Source: CAG-791 sp002449595 (GTDB taxonomy: Bacteria; Bacillota; Clostridia; Lachnospirales; Lachnospiraceae). Taken from it: DNA of 64,000 nt. Position 1 is the first letter of the stretch, and the number at the start of each line of letters is the position of its first letter. A model generated the notes under the pieces. That model made no database searches, was not told the origin of the DNA, and saw nothing but the letters and a program-made list of their open reading frames with translations. A program made the position numbers and the translations under genes. The DNA lies in contig CAMNHV010000001.1 in the NCBI GenBank assembly GCA_946539855.1, positions 1 to 64,000 on the forward strand, written 5' to 3'. Shown in pieces: positions 16,637-25,263 of this stretch.

Positions 16637-17968
16637 TCAGAACCCCGGCGCCCCATGCTCATGCTTCCAGTTCTTGATGTAGTTCAGGCGCTCCTTCAGG
16701 CGCACTTCGGCGCCCTGGTCGGTCGGCTCGTAGTAGGTCCGGCCGAGGAGGGAGTCCGGCAGGCACTGCATGTTCGTCAGCTTGTCCTCGTAGTCGTGCG
16801 CGTACTGGTAGCCCTTGCCGTAGCCGACTTCGCGCATGAGGCGCGTCTCGCCGTTGCGAATGACAAGCGGGACCGGGTCCGCGATCTGCGTCAGCGCATC
16901 CGCGCGGGCCTTGTTGTACGCCGTCTCCATCTGGTTGGACTTCGGCGCGAGGGAGACGTAGATCACTGCCTGCGTCAGGTGGACGTTGCACTCCGGCATG
17001 CCGAGGAAGTGGCAGGCCTGGTAGGCCGCGACGGCCTGCTCCATGGCGCGCGGGTCGGCGAGGCCGACGTCCTCGCTGGCGAAGCGGACGACTCTTCGGG
17101 CGACGTAAAGCGGATCCTCCCCCGCCTCCAGCATGCGGGCAAGCCAGTAGACCGCGGCGTCCGGGTCGGAGTTGCGCATCGATTTGTGCAGGGCGGAGAT
17201 CAGGTTGTAGTGCTCTTCGCCATCTTTATCGTATAGAAGAGATTTCTTCGCAGTGCACTGCTCGAGGATCTCGCGCGTCACGGTGACGGTCTCGCCGTCC
17301 AGGTCGCCGTTCAGGACGACCATCTCCAGTGTGGACAGTGCACTTCTCGCGTCGCCGTTCGCAAACTTTGCGATCAGCTCAAGCATGCCATCCTCGACGA
17401 CGACCTTCTGGTTGCCGAAGCCGCGAGGGTCGGTCAGAGCTCTTTTCAGGAGGCCGGTCAGTTCTTCTGTCGTCAGCTCGTGAAGCACAAACACACGGCA
17501 CCTTGAAAGAAGAGCCCCGTTGACCTCGAACGACGGGTTCTCGGTCGTCGCGCCGATCAGGATGATGCTGCCCTTTTCTACGAAAGGAAGAAACGCGTCC
17601 TGCTGCGCCTTGTTGAAGCGGTGGATCTCGTCGACGAAGACGATCGTCCGCATGCCCATCAGTCGGTTGTCCTCCGCCTGCTGCATCACGGTGCGGATCT
17701 CCTTGATGCCGCTTGTGACGGCGGAAAAGTTGACGAATTCCGAGCGCGTCCGGTGCGCGATGATCTGCGCGAGCGTGGTCTTGCCGACGCCGGGCGGGCC
17801 CCAGAAGATCATCGAGGAGATCTGGTCGCTCTCGATCAGGCGGCGGAGTACTTTGCCCGGGCCGATGAGGTGCGTCTGGCCGGCGAACTCTTCGAGCGTG
17901 CGAGGGCGGAGCCGCGACGCGAGCGGCTGGGAGACTTCCGTATCAAACAAGGACATTTGTTCCATCAT
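16637..17968 (-). CDS. rarA: Replication-associated recombination protein A (RarA/MgsA AAA+ ATPase)
   Basis: A 443-residue AAA+ ATPase related to clamp loaders and RuvB, acting at stalled forks. Walker A GPPGVGKT is at 57-64, Walker B with DEIH at 113-116, sensor 1 is ILIGATTENPSF, and the C-terminal tetramerisation region contains HKSMRNSDPDAAVYWLARML. The N-terminal MSLFDTEVSQPLASRLRP resembles the short clamp-binding peptide of the family. The Shine-Dalgarno before ATG 17968 is poor; Met5 is an alternative start. It stands alone, back to back with the QueT-type gene. Confidence 0.95.
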   Translation of the reverse strand: MMEQMSLFDTEVSQPLASRLRPRTLEEFAGQTHLIGPGKVLRRLIESDQISSMIFWGPPGVGKTTLAQIIAHRTRSEFVNFSAVTSGIKEIRTVMQQAEDNRLMGMRTIVFVDEIHRFNKAQQDAFLPFVEKGSIILIGATTENPSFEVNGALLSRCRVFVLHELTTEELTGLLKRALTDPRGFGNQKVVVEDGMLELIAKFANGDARSALSTLEMVVLNGDLDGETVTVTREILEQCTAKKSLLYDKDGEEHYNLISALHKSMRNSDPDAAVYWLARMLEAGEDPLYVARRVVRFASEDVGLADPRAMEQAVAAYQACHFLGMPECNVHLTQAVIYVSLAPKSNQMETAYNKARADALTQIADPVPLVIRNGETRLMREVGYGKGYQYAHDYEDKLTNMQCLPDSLLGRTYYEPTDQGAEVRLKERLNYIKNWKHEHGAPGF

Positions 17969-18125
17969 TATTTTTTATTATCCTTATATTTTGACATCAA
18001 ATTTGACAAACCTGTTCCGACAGTGCTATTTTACAACACGTGCCGTTTTTGCGACAGCGGACGACCGGCGTGCGGCGCAGACGCCCGAAACAGCCGGTAC
18101 CGTCAAAGCCTACCCGCAAGGCGGC

Positions 18126-18165
18126 GAGTGTTAATTCCTTCCCACTCATCACAAAACTAAAGGAG
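18126..18165 (+). ncRNA. Putative preQ1-I riboswitch
   Basis: Directly upstream of the QueT-type gene there is a 5-bp stem (GAGTG 18126-18130, CACTC 18143-18147), a 12-base pyrimidine-rich loop (TTAATTCCTTCC) and an A-rich tail ATCACAAAACTAAAGGAG. This is the plan of preQ1 class I: a small hairpin whose loop pairs with the 3' tail as an H-type pseudoknot. Here loop bases TTA and CCTT can pair with TAA and AAGG of the tail. Since AAGGAG is also the ribosome binding site, ligand binding would block translation. Confidence 0.65.
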
Positions 18166-18171
18166 CGAAAG

Positions 18172-18663
18172 ATGAAGAAAAACCAGACACTATTCCTCAC
18201 ACAAGCGGCGATGATCGCCACGATCTATGTCGTCCTCACGGGCATCGCGGCGGGCTTCGACCTCGCGAACGGCGCGATCCAGGTCCGCTTCTCGGAAGCG
18301 CTGACGGTTCTGCCGTTCTTCACGCCGGCGGCCGTCCCCGGACTGACGATCGGATGCCTTCTCAGCAACATCCTGTTCAGCGGCAACATTTTTGACATCA
18401 TTTTCGGCACGCTGGCGACGCTTCTCGGCGCGGTCGGCACGAGAATGCTTCGCAAAAGCCGCTGGCTCTGCAGCATTCCGCCGATCATCTCCAATGCGCT
18501 GATCATCCCTCCGGTCCTGACGTTCGCCTACCACATCCCGGGCGGCATTCCGTTCCAGATGCTGACGGTCGGCGCCGGCGAAGTGATCTGCTGCCTGATC
18601 TTCGGCCAGATCCTGATCTCCGCACTCATGCCCGCGCGCACGAAGATCTTCGGAGAGGAATAA
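18172..18663 (+). CDS. queT: QueT-type queuosine-precursor transporter (ECF substrate-binding subunit)
   Basis: A 163-residue membrane protein with about five hydrophobic helices, matching QueT family S components: LTQAAMIATIYVVLT at the start, the AIQVRFSEALTVLPFF segment typical of the family, and GLTIGCLLSNILF. It would capture preQ0/preQ1 or a related base for an ECF module encoded elsewhere. Start ATG 18172 follows AAAGGAGCGAAAG; the reading frame extends upstream through the leader but without a site. The upstream preQ1-I-like fold supports the assignment. Confidence 0.88.
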   Translation: MKKNQTLFLTQAAMIATIYVVLTGIAAGFDLANGAIQVRFSEALTVLPFFTPAAVPGLTIGCLLSNILFSGNIFDIIFGTLATLLGAVGTRMLRKSRWLCSIPPIISNALIIPPVLTFAYHIPGGIPFQMLTVGAGEVICCLIFGQILISALMPARTKIFGEE

Positions 18664-18707
18664 GGACCGCACTTTAGGCCGGAAGCAGCCCGGCCGGGAG
18701 AATTCAC

Positions 18708-20039
18708 ATGTCCGATGAAAGAGCCCAGAAAAAGACTTTCCGCCCGTACATCCTGACGGTCGCATGCTGTGCGTGCATGGTCGTCGCGACGGTCGGCCTG
18801 ACCAATGCCTACGGCGTGTTCCTCACGCCGGTCGCGGAGGCGCTCGGCACCGGGCGCGGCGCGATCTCCGTGCATTCCACGCTCTGCAATCTCTTCACGG
18901 GCCTCATGGCGCCGCTGAGCATCCGCCTGATGAAAAAGTTCGGTCTGCGCCCCATGGTTTTCGCGGGCATGGTGCTGTACAGCGCGTCTTCCTTCCTCAT
19001 GGCGTTCGCGTCGTCCGTGTGGCAGCTCAACCTGCTCGGCGCGCTCAAGGGCGCCGGCTGCTCCATGTATTACTTCACCATCGTCACGATCATCATCGGC
19101 AACTGGTTTGAGGCGAGCCGCGGCGCGATCACCGGCATTATTTCAAGCTTTTCGGGCGTCGGGGGCGCGGTGTTTTCGCCCGTCCTTGCCGCCTGCATCA
19201 GCCGCTTCGGCTACAAGACTTCCTACGTGATCCTCGCGGTGCTGACTGTGTTGTTCACGCTGCCAGCCCTTTTCTGCGTAAAGCTTGATCCCAGGGAAGT
19301 CGGCCTTCTCCCTTACGGCCACGCGCCGAACCTGTCGGACAAATGGGAAGAGCAGGACGACGCCGCGCGCTTCCCCGCATTCCGTCTCGCCTCCCTGCTC
19401 TTTGCGCTGTGCGCCGTCGCGACGTTTCTCCCGAACATGGTCTCCGGCATGAGCAACCACATCGTGGGTTACGCCGAGTCCATCGGGATGAGCAGCGCCT
19501 TCGGCGCCACGCTCCTGTCTGTCTCGATGGTCGCGAATATCCTTTTCAAATTCCTGATCGGCTTCCTGACGGACCGCGTCGGCTCGATCAAAGCCTCACA
19601 GATCATGATCGGCGTCAGCGTCGCCGCCTGCCTCGTTCTCTCGACGCTTCCGACTTCGCACGCCGTCCTTGTCGCCGCCGTCTTCCTGTTCGGCGCCCTC
19701 TACTCGTTCTGCGCCGTCGGCCTCTCGGTCGTCACGCGCAGCGTGTACGGCAACTCGCAGTACAGCTCCGCATTCTCGATCGTCTCGCTCCTTAGCACCG
19801 CCGGGAGCGGCATCGGCATCTTCGCGATCGGCGCGGGCTTTGACCTGTTCGGCTCCTACCGGCCGCTGATGCTCATTTTTGTGGGCTTCGGGGTCCTGTC
19901 CATCTTCCTTCTGAGCGTCATCCATGGGATCACTTCCAGTCAAGGAAAAGCACTTACGCACGGCGCTCACAGCTTTCACCGGCATCATCGGTTTACGCAC
20001 TTTGTGGGGAGCCGGAAGGGTGGATCAGAGGAAAAGTGA
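18708..20039 (+). CDS. MFS permease, OFA (oxalate/formate antiporter)-like
   Basis: A 443-residue major facilitator with twelve predicted helices. ACCACMVVATVGLTNAYGVF and LTPVAEALG at the start and a repeated glycine-rich motif (GIISSFSGVGGAVFSPVL) match the OFA/monocarboxylate-like branch. GGGAGAATTCAC precedes ATG 18708, 44 bp after the QueT gene, so co-transcription is possible although no functional link is evident. It converges tail to tail with the AraC-type gene, with only 3 bp between stop codons. Substrate unknown; small organic acids are usual for the branch. Confidence 0.85.
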   Translation: MSDERAQKKTFRPYILTVACCACMVVATVGLTNAYGVFLTPVAEALGTGRGAISVHSTLCNLFTGLMAPLSIRLMKKFGLRPMVFAGMVLYSASSFLMAFASSVWQLNLLGALKGAGCSMYYFTIVTIIIGNWFEASRGAITGIISSFSGVGGAVFSPVLAACISRFGYKTSYVILAVLTVLFTLPALFCVKLDPREVGLLPYGHAPNLSDKWEEQDDAARFPAFRLASLLFALCAVATFLPNMVSGMSNHIVGYAESIGMSSAFGATLLSVSMVANILFKFLIGFLTDRVGSIKASQIMIGVSVAACLVLSTLPTSHAVLVAAVFLFGALYSFCAVGLSVVTRSVYGNSQYSSAFSIVSLLSTAGSGIGIFAIGAGFDLFGSYRPLMLIFVGFGVLSIFLLSVIHGITSSQGKALTHGAHSFHRHHRFTHFVGSRKGGSEEK

Positions 20040-20042
20040 GTT

Positions 20043-20996
20043 TTACGGGGTCTTCATCATGGCGAGGCCGCGGTATTCTTTCGGCGTGCAGCCGACTAAT
20101 TCCCTGAACATTCTTGTGTAATAACTCGGATCAGAAAAGCCATTTCGCTCGCCGATCACAGCGATCGGATCCGTGGTCTGGATCAGCTCACGCGCGGAAA
20201 TGCGGAGCCGGTAGCGGTTGAGATAGACGACCGGCGAGAGTCCGATGTTCCGCTGGAAGCAGCGGGAGCACTCGCGCATGCTCACGCCCGCCGAGTCCGC
20301 GATCTGCTGCACCGTGATCTTCTCCCGGTAATTCGTGTGGACGAACTCAAGCATCAGCTTTATCCGCTCGATGTCCGGGAGATTTTTGTATCCTCTGGGG
20401 CTGCCGGGATTCTCCGCGAAATCGTCCGCATCCCGCAGCAGTCCGGAATCTTCGATATCCTTGTAGAAGTATGCCCAGAACCGGCTGAGGTACTCCCGGA
20501 TGCCGAACTCAAAGCCAAACGGCTCCATCTCCGCGAGCCCGATGCCGTGGCGCAGTGCGACGAGCATCTGGATGTGGCTGTCGCTGTCCGGCCGGATGCA
20601 GTGATACGTCAGGTCCCTGCGCCGGATGATGGGCATCATGTATTTCTGCTCAAAGATGCTGCCGTACTGGCCGGATAAAAGCTGCATGTCGAAGAGCTGC
20701 AGGTAGAACGTGCACTCCTCGGCCATGTCCGGCAGGCGCAAAAGGTAGAGCATGTTCGGGCTGATGTAAACGGCCTCTCCCTCGTTCAGTTCCACGAAAT
20801 TCTGCGTCGTGCGCAGCAGCAGATGTCCTTTTTCGACCAGAATGACGCAAAGGCACACGTGCCAGTTCCAGGGAATGGCGGTCACCCGGCCGCGCCGGAG
20901 CATGGTCACACTGCACTGGTATGGAAACCCGTCGTCCGGGAGCCGCGTACCGTTCTGTCCCGCGGCAGGTTGTATCATCGGGGATTGGATGATCAT
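20043..20996 (-). CDS. AraC family transcriptional regulator
   Basis: A 317-residue regulator with an N-terminal cupin-like ligand domain (WHVCLCVILVEKGHLLL, LNEGEAVYISPNMLYLLRLP) and a C-terminal pair of helix-turn-helices of the AraC/XylS type (ITVQQIADSAGVSMRECSRCF and DPIAVIGERNGFSDPSYYTRMF, then VGCTPKEYRG). It most likely activates a sugar gene set; the adjacent minus-strand cluster 21298-28554 is the best candidate. The start is not firm: AAGAG lies right against ATG 20996, and Met7 is possible. Confidence 0.92.
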   Translation of the reverse strand: MIIQSPMIQPAAGQNGTRLPDDGFPYQCSVTMLRRGRVTAIPWNWHVCLCVILVEKGHLLLRTTQNFVELNEGEAVYISPNMLYLLRLPDMAEECTFYLQLFDMQLLSGQYGSIFEQKYMMPIIRRRDLTYHCIRPDSDSHIQMLVALRHGIGLAEMEPFGFEFGIREYLSRFWAYFYKDIEDSGLLRDADDFAENPGSPRGYKNLPDIERIKLMLEFVHTNYREKITVQQIADSAGVSMRECSRCFQRNIGLSPVVYLNRYRLRISARELIQTTDPIAVIGERNGFSDPSYYTRMFRELVGCTPKEYRGLAMMKTP

Positions 20997-21297
20997 CTCT
21001 TCTAGTCCGAATCGTTCAATCCGGGCGCAGTAAGGCTTTCGCTGGTTATTTCAGCATAACGATGGTATTCATTCGAAATTTCGATTGCCTGCTGTTTTCC
21101 AGCGAAATTTTCTGTCCGAATCGTTATATTTTTTGTCTCATATGTTTTACATATGAGTGAACAAACTGGTTATAATCAAACCGTGATATGGAAGTGGAGG
21201 CACCTTAGTTGAGACATCCATACTACTTCCCGAATATCATATTGCATCTCTCTCGAGAAGGACTCGGTAACCTGCCCGGAAACCGGGTTCTTCTATT
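20997..21297. promoter_or_regulatory. Intergenic control region with inverted repeats and a possible small transcript
   Basis: It holds a 12-bp palindrome TCGAAATTTCGA (21073-21084) and an inverted repeat CTCATATG/CATATGAG (21137-21144, 21150-21157), either of which may bind the AraC protein. A plus-strand TATAAT at 21171-21176 is followed by GGAGG (about 21194) and a TTG-initiated 34-codon frame that runs across a CCCGG/CCGGG stem near 21278-21290 into the 3' end of the MoaF-like gene. Whether a small RNA or peptide is made cannot be decided by eye. Confidence 0.4.
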
Positions 21298-22206
21298 TTA
21301 TTCCATCCAGTCGTAAGCGAATGGTTCGCTCCACTCGCCCTTCGCGCCGAAGGTGTAGCACTCGAGGCCGTGCGGCTGCAGGCCGAAGAAAGAGCCCACG
21401 TCGTGCAGTTCTTTCGTATTGATCACGAAGAAGCCCTGCGTTCCCCCTTGCCGCTCCTCCACGAAGGAGAAGATGAAGACGTCGTCCGTGATCTTGACGT
21501 AGTCGGCGGGGTTCGACGCCATCCAGCAGTTCCCGGTCGCCGGGTCCAGCATCGTGTACGAGTAGTACAGCGGCGCGGAGTAGATGTGTTTGACACGGAC
21601 CTGCTCTTTCTCATAATAGGTCCAGAAGACCGCCTTGCCGACTAGCTCCGTCGTGTGTGCTTGGCGGTACCCCGGATCTGCATAGCCTTCGATCAGGCCG
21701 AAATGCCAGGTGCGCGACACTTCGCGCGCGGCTGCCGGAACGCCAATCGTCGCGCGGCACAGCGTCACAAGGCCCGTCTCCGTGTCGATCACGAGGGAGT
21801 GCGCCGTCGGCGGCACAGAGTCCTGCACGTACTGCTGCACGAAAACGATGTGCGGCGCGCCCGGGACGAGGAGTGCCTCGTAATACGCTTCGCTCGGCGC
21901 GGCGCTTGCAGTCGGGCCGTTCGATGCGGCGCTTGCTGTCGCTTCGCTGCCCTCGTTCTGATTCGCCGCCGCATCGCAGCTCCAGAACAGCAGATGGGCA
22001 TCCTTGAAATCGAACGTGTAATGAAGGCCATCGGCGAAAGCGATTTCCAGCTTCTTGCCAGCTAAAACATCCGTATAATCCGGCTTGAAGTCCGCCTTCG
22101 CGAAGCCGCCGGACGTGTACTGCTCCACGGTCGTCCGATCCGCGATGAGCTGCACGTCCGCCGCCGTGAAATTGCTCCATCTGCGCTGCATTCTCTGCAG
22201 TTTCAT
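21298..22206 (-). CDS. MoaF-like protein
   Basis: A 302-residue soluble protein made of two lipocalin-like beta domains. The N-terminal half contains LEIAFADGLHYTFDFKDAHLLFWSC and the C-terminal half ELVGKAVFWTYYEKEQVRVKHIYSAPLYYSYTML in successive pieces; this plan and the W-rich strands resemble the MoaF family, whose name comes from molybdopterin operons but whose members sit in many catabolic clusters. A low-complexity insert rich in Ala/Ser/Glu (about residues 78-105) interrupts the first domain. AGAGGACAACGAC precedes ATG 22206, 12 bp after the SIS gene, so it is the last gene of that operon. Family assignment is moderate, biochemical role unknown. Confidence 0.6.
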   Translation of the reverse strand: MKLQRMQRRWSNFTAADVQLIADRTTVEQYTSGGFAKADFKPDYTDVLAGKKLEIAFADGLHYTFDFKDAHLLFWSCDAAANQNEGSEATASAASNGPTASAAPSEAYYEALLVPGAPHIVFVQQYVQDSVPPTAHSLVIDTETGLVTLCRATIGVPAAAREVSRTWHFGLIEGYADPGYRQAHTTELVGKAVFWTYYEKEQVRVKHIYSAPLYYSYTMLDPATGNCWMASNPADYVKITDDVFIFSFVEERQGGTQGFFVINTKELHDVGSFFGLQPHGLECYTFGAKGEWSEPFAYDWME

Positions 22207-22218
22207 GTCGTTGTCCTC

Positions 22219-22785
22219 TTAATCCTCGTGATAAAGAATCGACATCATCAGATGATCAAAGACCATGTGAAGGTCCTCGACGACCTGCATGTCGTCGATC
22301 GGCACGTGAAGGCTGATGTCGGAGAGCGGGCGCAGCTTGCCGCCGCTGTAGCCGGTCAGGCCGATCACGGTGTTGCCATGCTCTTTCGCGTAGCGTGCCG
22401 CGCGGACGACGTTCTCGGAGTTGCCGCTGCCGGAGATCGCGACGACGACGTCGCCCGGGCGCAGGAAGTTTTTCAACTGCTCTTCAAAGATTGCCGCGTA
22501 TTCCACGTCATTCGCGAGCGCGAGCACGCTGGCTGCATTGTCATTCAGGCAGACAAAGCGGAATCTTTTCTCCCTGCCGAGGCTGAGGCCCTTGTTGAAG
22601 TCGCCCGTGTAGTGGGACGCGGTCGAACCGCTGCCGCCGTTGCCCATGATGTAGACGAAGTTGCCCTCATCTCTCGTGCGCTTCAGCTCATTCATCGCGC
22701 GGCTGATCTCGCCGCGGTCGATCTGTGCGATCGTGTCAATTTCTCTCTGAAAATACTCGTTGATCTTCGCTGTGTAATCTGTCAT
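22219..22785 (-). CDS. SIS-domain sugar-phosphate isomerase (GmhA/sedoheptulose-7-phosphate isomerase-like)
   Basis: A 188-residue SIS protein. The phosphate-binding loop is YIMGNGGSGSTASHYTGDF and the second loop VVVAISGSGNSENV; the C-terminal helix EDLHMVFDHLM places His where GmhA has its catalytic His. The catalytic Glu of GmhA in the helix after the first loop appears as Asp in TGDF, so activity may differ. GmhA makes D-glycero-D-manno-heptose 7-phosphate from sedoheptulose 7-phosphate. It lies between a PfkB kinase and a MoaF-like gene. Context supports a heptose-like sugar-phosphate route, but other aldose/ketose phosphates are possible. Confidence 0.8.
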   Translation of the reverse strand: MTDYTAKINEYFQREIDTIAQIDRGEISRAMNELKRTRDEGNFVYIMGNGGSGSTASHYTGDFNKGLSLGREKRFRFVCLNDNAASVLALANDVEYAAIFEEQLKNFLRPGDVVVAISGSGNSENVVRAARYAKEHGNTVIGLTGYSGGKLRPLSDISLHVPIDDMQVVEDLHMVFDHLMMSILYHED

Positions 22786-22923
22786 GTTCTCACATTATCC
22801 AATCATTTATTTGTGATTGAATGATCCTTTCTCCCGGGGTTTCCGGGCTAATTCTCTCTCATATTTGATGGTATCCCGAAGAGATACGCATCCAAGATTC
22901 TGCCAGACACTGCATCCCAGCTG

Positions 22924-24039
22924 TCAGGGATTCGGCCAGGTGCGCAGGCGCTCCGCGACTTGCGCAGGGGTGGCTGTGCCGGTCGTGTTGAGCTGCTGGA
23001 TCGTGATCGATGAGATGCAGCAGGCGAGCCGCGCAGACTCGGCGCGCGTGAGGCCGAGGACGAGGCCTGTGACGAGACCGGCGTTGGTCGCGTCGCCGGC
23101 GCCGACGATATCGATCGGGCCTGTGACGCGGAAAGCGGGAACACGCGCGGGATACGCCGTGTCATCTTCAGCGGCGGCTCCTTCCGCTGCGGGGCGGCCC
23201 ATCGCGATCATGCCCCTGCTGCCGGCGGTGATGAAGAGTTCGGCGTTCTGCTTTTCGCTGACCAGAGTGCCGAGTTCTTCGAGCTCATCCAGCGGCACGT
23301 CCGCGGCGTCCTCTTCGATGTGGTCCACAGGCTTGCCCGCGAGCGCCATCAGCTCCTTGTGGTTGCACTTTACGATCATGTTGTGGTAGCCGTCCGCGAA
23401 AGAGCGCGAATCCGCGAAGAAAATGATCTCCGGATACTGCGGCGCGAGCGCAGACAGCTCCTGCCTCAGGTAATCTGTGACCGCGCCTTGATTGCGCTGG
23501 TAGTACTGGTCTGTAATGATGACGGCATCGATCGCGTGGGCGGCCAAAAGGCTTTTCAGCTCATCGAGCATCTTCTCCTGCAGATCTGCCGGCGGCTCGA
23601 AATAATTGCGGAAGTCGAGGCGCCGCACCTCGTGGTAGACGCTGTCGCTCTCTTCCTCGCCGGCCGTCTCCTCCTTGCGCAGGAGTTTCATGTAAGTCGA
23701 CGTGCAGATCCGCGGATCGCGCACCATGTGGCTGACGTCCGCGCCGATCTTTTCCAGCGCCATCACGAGCTCGAAGCCCTCTCCGTCCTCGCCGAGCAGG
23801 CCGATGCAAAAGACCTGCGTCCCGAGCGCGCGGAGATTGTTCGCGATCGTCCCGCCAACGCCGGCGGAGAGCTTCTTCCTGTGGAACTGGTAGGCTGCCT
23901 CGCCCGTCTCCGCGGAAGGCTCGTCCCTCACCGGGTCGCTGTAGATGTACTTATCCAGCGCATAATCGCCGAAAACTGCGACCCGCACTTCGCCGGTCCG
24001 CTCAAGTGCTTTACTTATTTTTTCAATATCAAAGGCCAT
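22924..24039 (-). CDS. PfkB family sugar kinase (HldE kinase-domain-like)
   Basis: A 371-residue ribokinase-fold kinase. The N-terminus reads RVAVFGDYALDKYIYSDP followed by LSAGVGGTIANNLRALG, the arrangement of HldE/RfaE heptose kinases; the catalytic loop is DIVGAGDATNAG (catalytic base Asp316). It lacks the nucleotidyltransferase domain of full-length HldE. The start is ATG 24039 with GAGGAGG seven bases upstream; the open frame runs 47 codons upstream into the preceding gene. It begins 11 bp after the 24051-25088 gene. It probably phosphorylates the sugar phosphate handled by the SIS isomerase, in analogy to the HldE/GmhA pair. Confidence 0.85.
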   Translation of the reverse strand: MAFDIEKISKALERTGEVRVAVFGDYALDKYIYSDPVRDEPSAETGEAAYQFHRKKLSAGVGGTIANNLRALGTQVFCIGLLGEDGEGFELVMALEKIGADVSHMVRDPRICTSTYMKLLRKEETAGEEESDSVYHEVRRLDFRNYFEPPADLQEKMLDELKSLLAAHAIDAVIITDQYYQRNQGAVTDYLRQELSALAPQYPEIIFFADSRSFADGYHNMIVKCNHKELMALAGKPVDHIEEDAADVPLDELEELGTLVSEKQNAELFITAGSRGMIAMGRPAAEGAAAEDDTAYPARVPAFRVTGPIDIVGAGDATNAGLVTGLVLGLTRAESARLACCISSITIQQLNTTGTATPAQVAERLRTWPNP

Positions 24040-24050
24040 GGTTTGCCTCC

Positions 24051-25088
24051 TCAATCCGTAATCACTCCGTCCCGGCGGAGAATCTCGTGATACAGCGCCG
24101 GAACTGTTTTCGCGTGTTCGCCGCGGATGTAGTGGCTCTTGCCGCCGTCCGCGACGGTCCGCGCGAGGATCGTCTTCCACGGGCGGAAGTAGTATCTAGG
24201 GTCGCTCTTCTTGTCGGGCGCCTTGCTGTAGTCGTCGCTGTCCGTGATGTCCATGAGGTCGAAGACGGCCGTGTGGAAGTGGACGATCTTTTCGCCGCGC
24301 TGCTTCGCGACGTTGCGCGCCATGGCGAGCGCCTTGAGGTAAACCTCGGGGCCCGCGACCGCGGAGCCGAAGTCCAGGAAGACGCCGTTTTCCAGCTTTG
24401 TGATCGTCTGCGTGTAGACGAGGAAATCGTTGTAGGAGCAGATGCCCATCGCGGCGCCGTCGCAGTTCGGGTGCTCGTGGATGATGTCGTTGCCGATGCC
24501 GATGTGCACAGTGCAAGGTACCTGCAGATGGTAGCCCATCGCGAGCACGCTCTTTTCGCGGTTCGGGAAGTTGTTTTCCCAGATGTACTTGCCGACGGCC
24601 TCGCCCCAGCCGATGCCCTCGGCCGCGCCGGCCTTGATCGCCTCGTTGATGAGGCCGGTCTCGTTCCAGAGGCCGAACTGGCCCTCACTGATGTACTTCG
24701 CGACGCTCTCGCACGTCTCCCCGATCAGCGCAAGCTCAAAATCATGGATCGACCCCGCGCCATTCGTCGCGAAATGCGTGACCAGTCCGCGCTTCATCAG
24801 GTCGATCATGAGCGCGCCGTTGCCGGTCCGGATCACGTGGGCGCCGTACATCATGAGCACCGCCGCGTCGTGTTCGCGCCGCGCGCGCACGATCGCATCC
24901 GCAAGTTCCGGAATCGCAGGATGAGAAAAGGTCGGTTCCAACGCCGCAGTTTTCACTGCCTCAGAGGCTTCCGGGGCCGCTTCCTGCCCGAGCGCGGGAA
25001 TGAGCACCTTGCCGAGCTGTACGTCATGGATCCGCTCCTCCAGCGGCAGCAAGTTCAGCTGCGAACGATCAAACATGGGATATGGCAT
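24051..25088 (-). CDS. Unrecognised conserved-looking protein of a sugar-phosphate cluster (deoxyhypusine-synthase-like pattern)
   Basis: 345 residues, soluble, no signal peptide. I do not recognise it firmly. Strong, motif-like blocks suggest an enzyme: VLMMYGAHVIRTG, THFATNGAGSIHDFELALIG, FGLWNETGLIN, VHIGIGNDIIHEHPNCDG, LDFGSAVAGPEVYLKAL and VHFHTAVFDLMD. The pattern of a glycine-rich loop followed by GSIHDFE recalls NAD-binding deoxyhypusine synthase folds, which I state only as a lead. Many His and Asp residues in HEHPNCDG could bind metal. It is co-directional with and 11 bp upstream of the PfkB kinase and downstream of a HAD phosphatase. The context suggests it acts on the same sugar derivative. 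Confidence 0.7.
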   Translation of the reverse strand: MPYPMFDRSQLNLLPLEERIHDVQLGKVLIPALGQEAAPEASEAVKTAALEPTFSHPAIPELADAIVRARREHDAAVLMMYGAHVIRTGNGALMIDLMKRGLVTHFATNGAGSIHDFELALIGETCESVAKYISEGQFGLWNETGLINEAIKAGAAEGIGWGEAVGKYIWENNFPNREKSVLAMGYHLQVPCTVHIGIGNDIIHEHPNCDGAAMGICSYNDFLVYTQTITKLENGVFLDFGSAVAGPEVYLKALAMARNVAKQRGEKIVHFHTAVFDLMDITDSDDYSKAPDKKSDPRYYFRPWKTILARTVADGGKSHYIRGEHAKTVPALYHEILRRDGVITD

Positions 25089-25263
25089 AATCTGATTCCT
25101 CCAAAATATGTGTTGTCGCGGTACCGCGGCATGTCGTTCATTCGCGAACTGCCGGCATCCGCGTGTCTCATACGGACGCCGACGTTATCGCGCATCGCAA
25201 CATCCGCTTATCTTACAAACATCCGCCATCCGCTCATCCGCGAACGGCCGGCGTCATCCTTAA

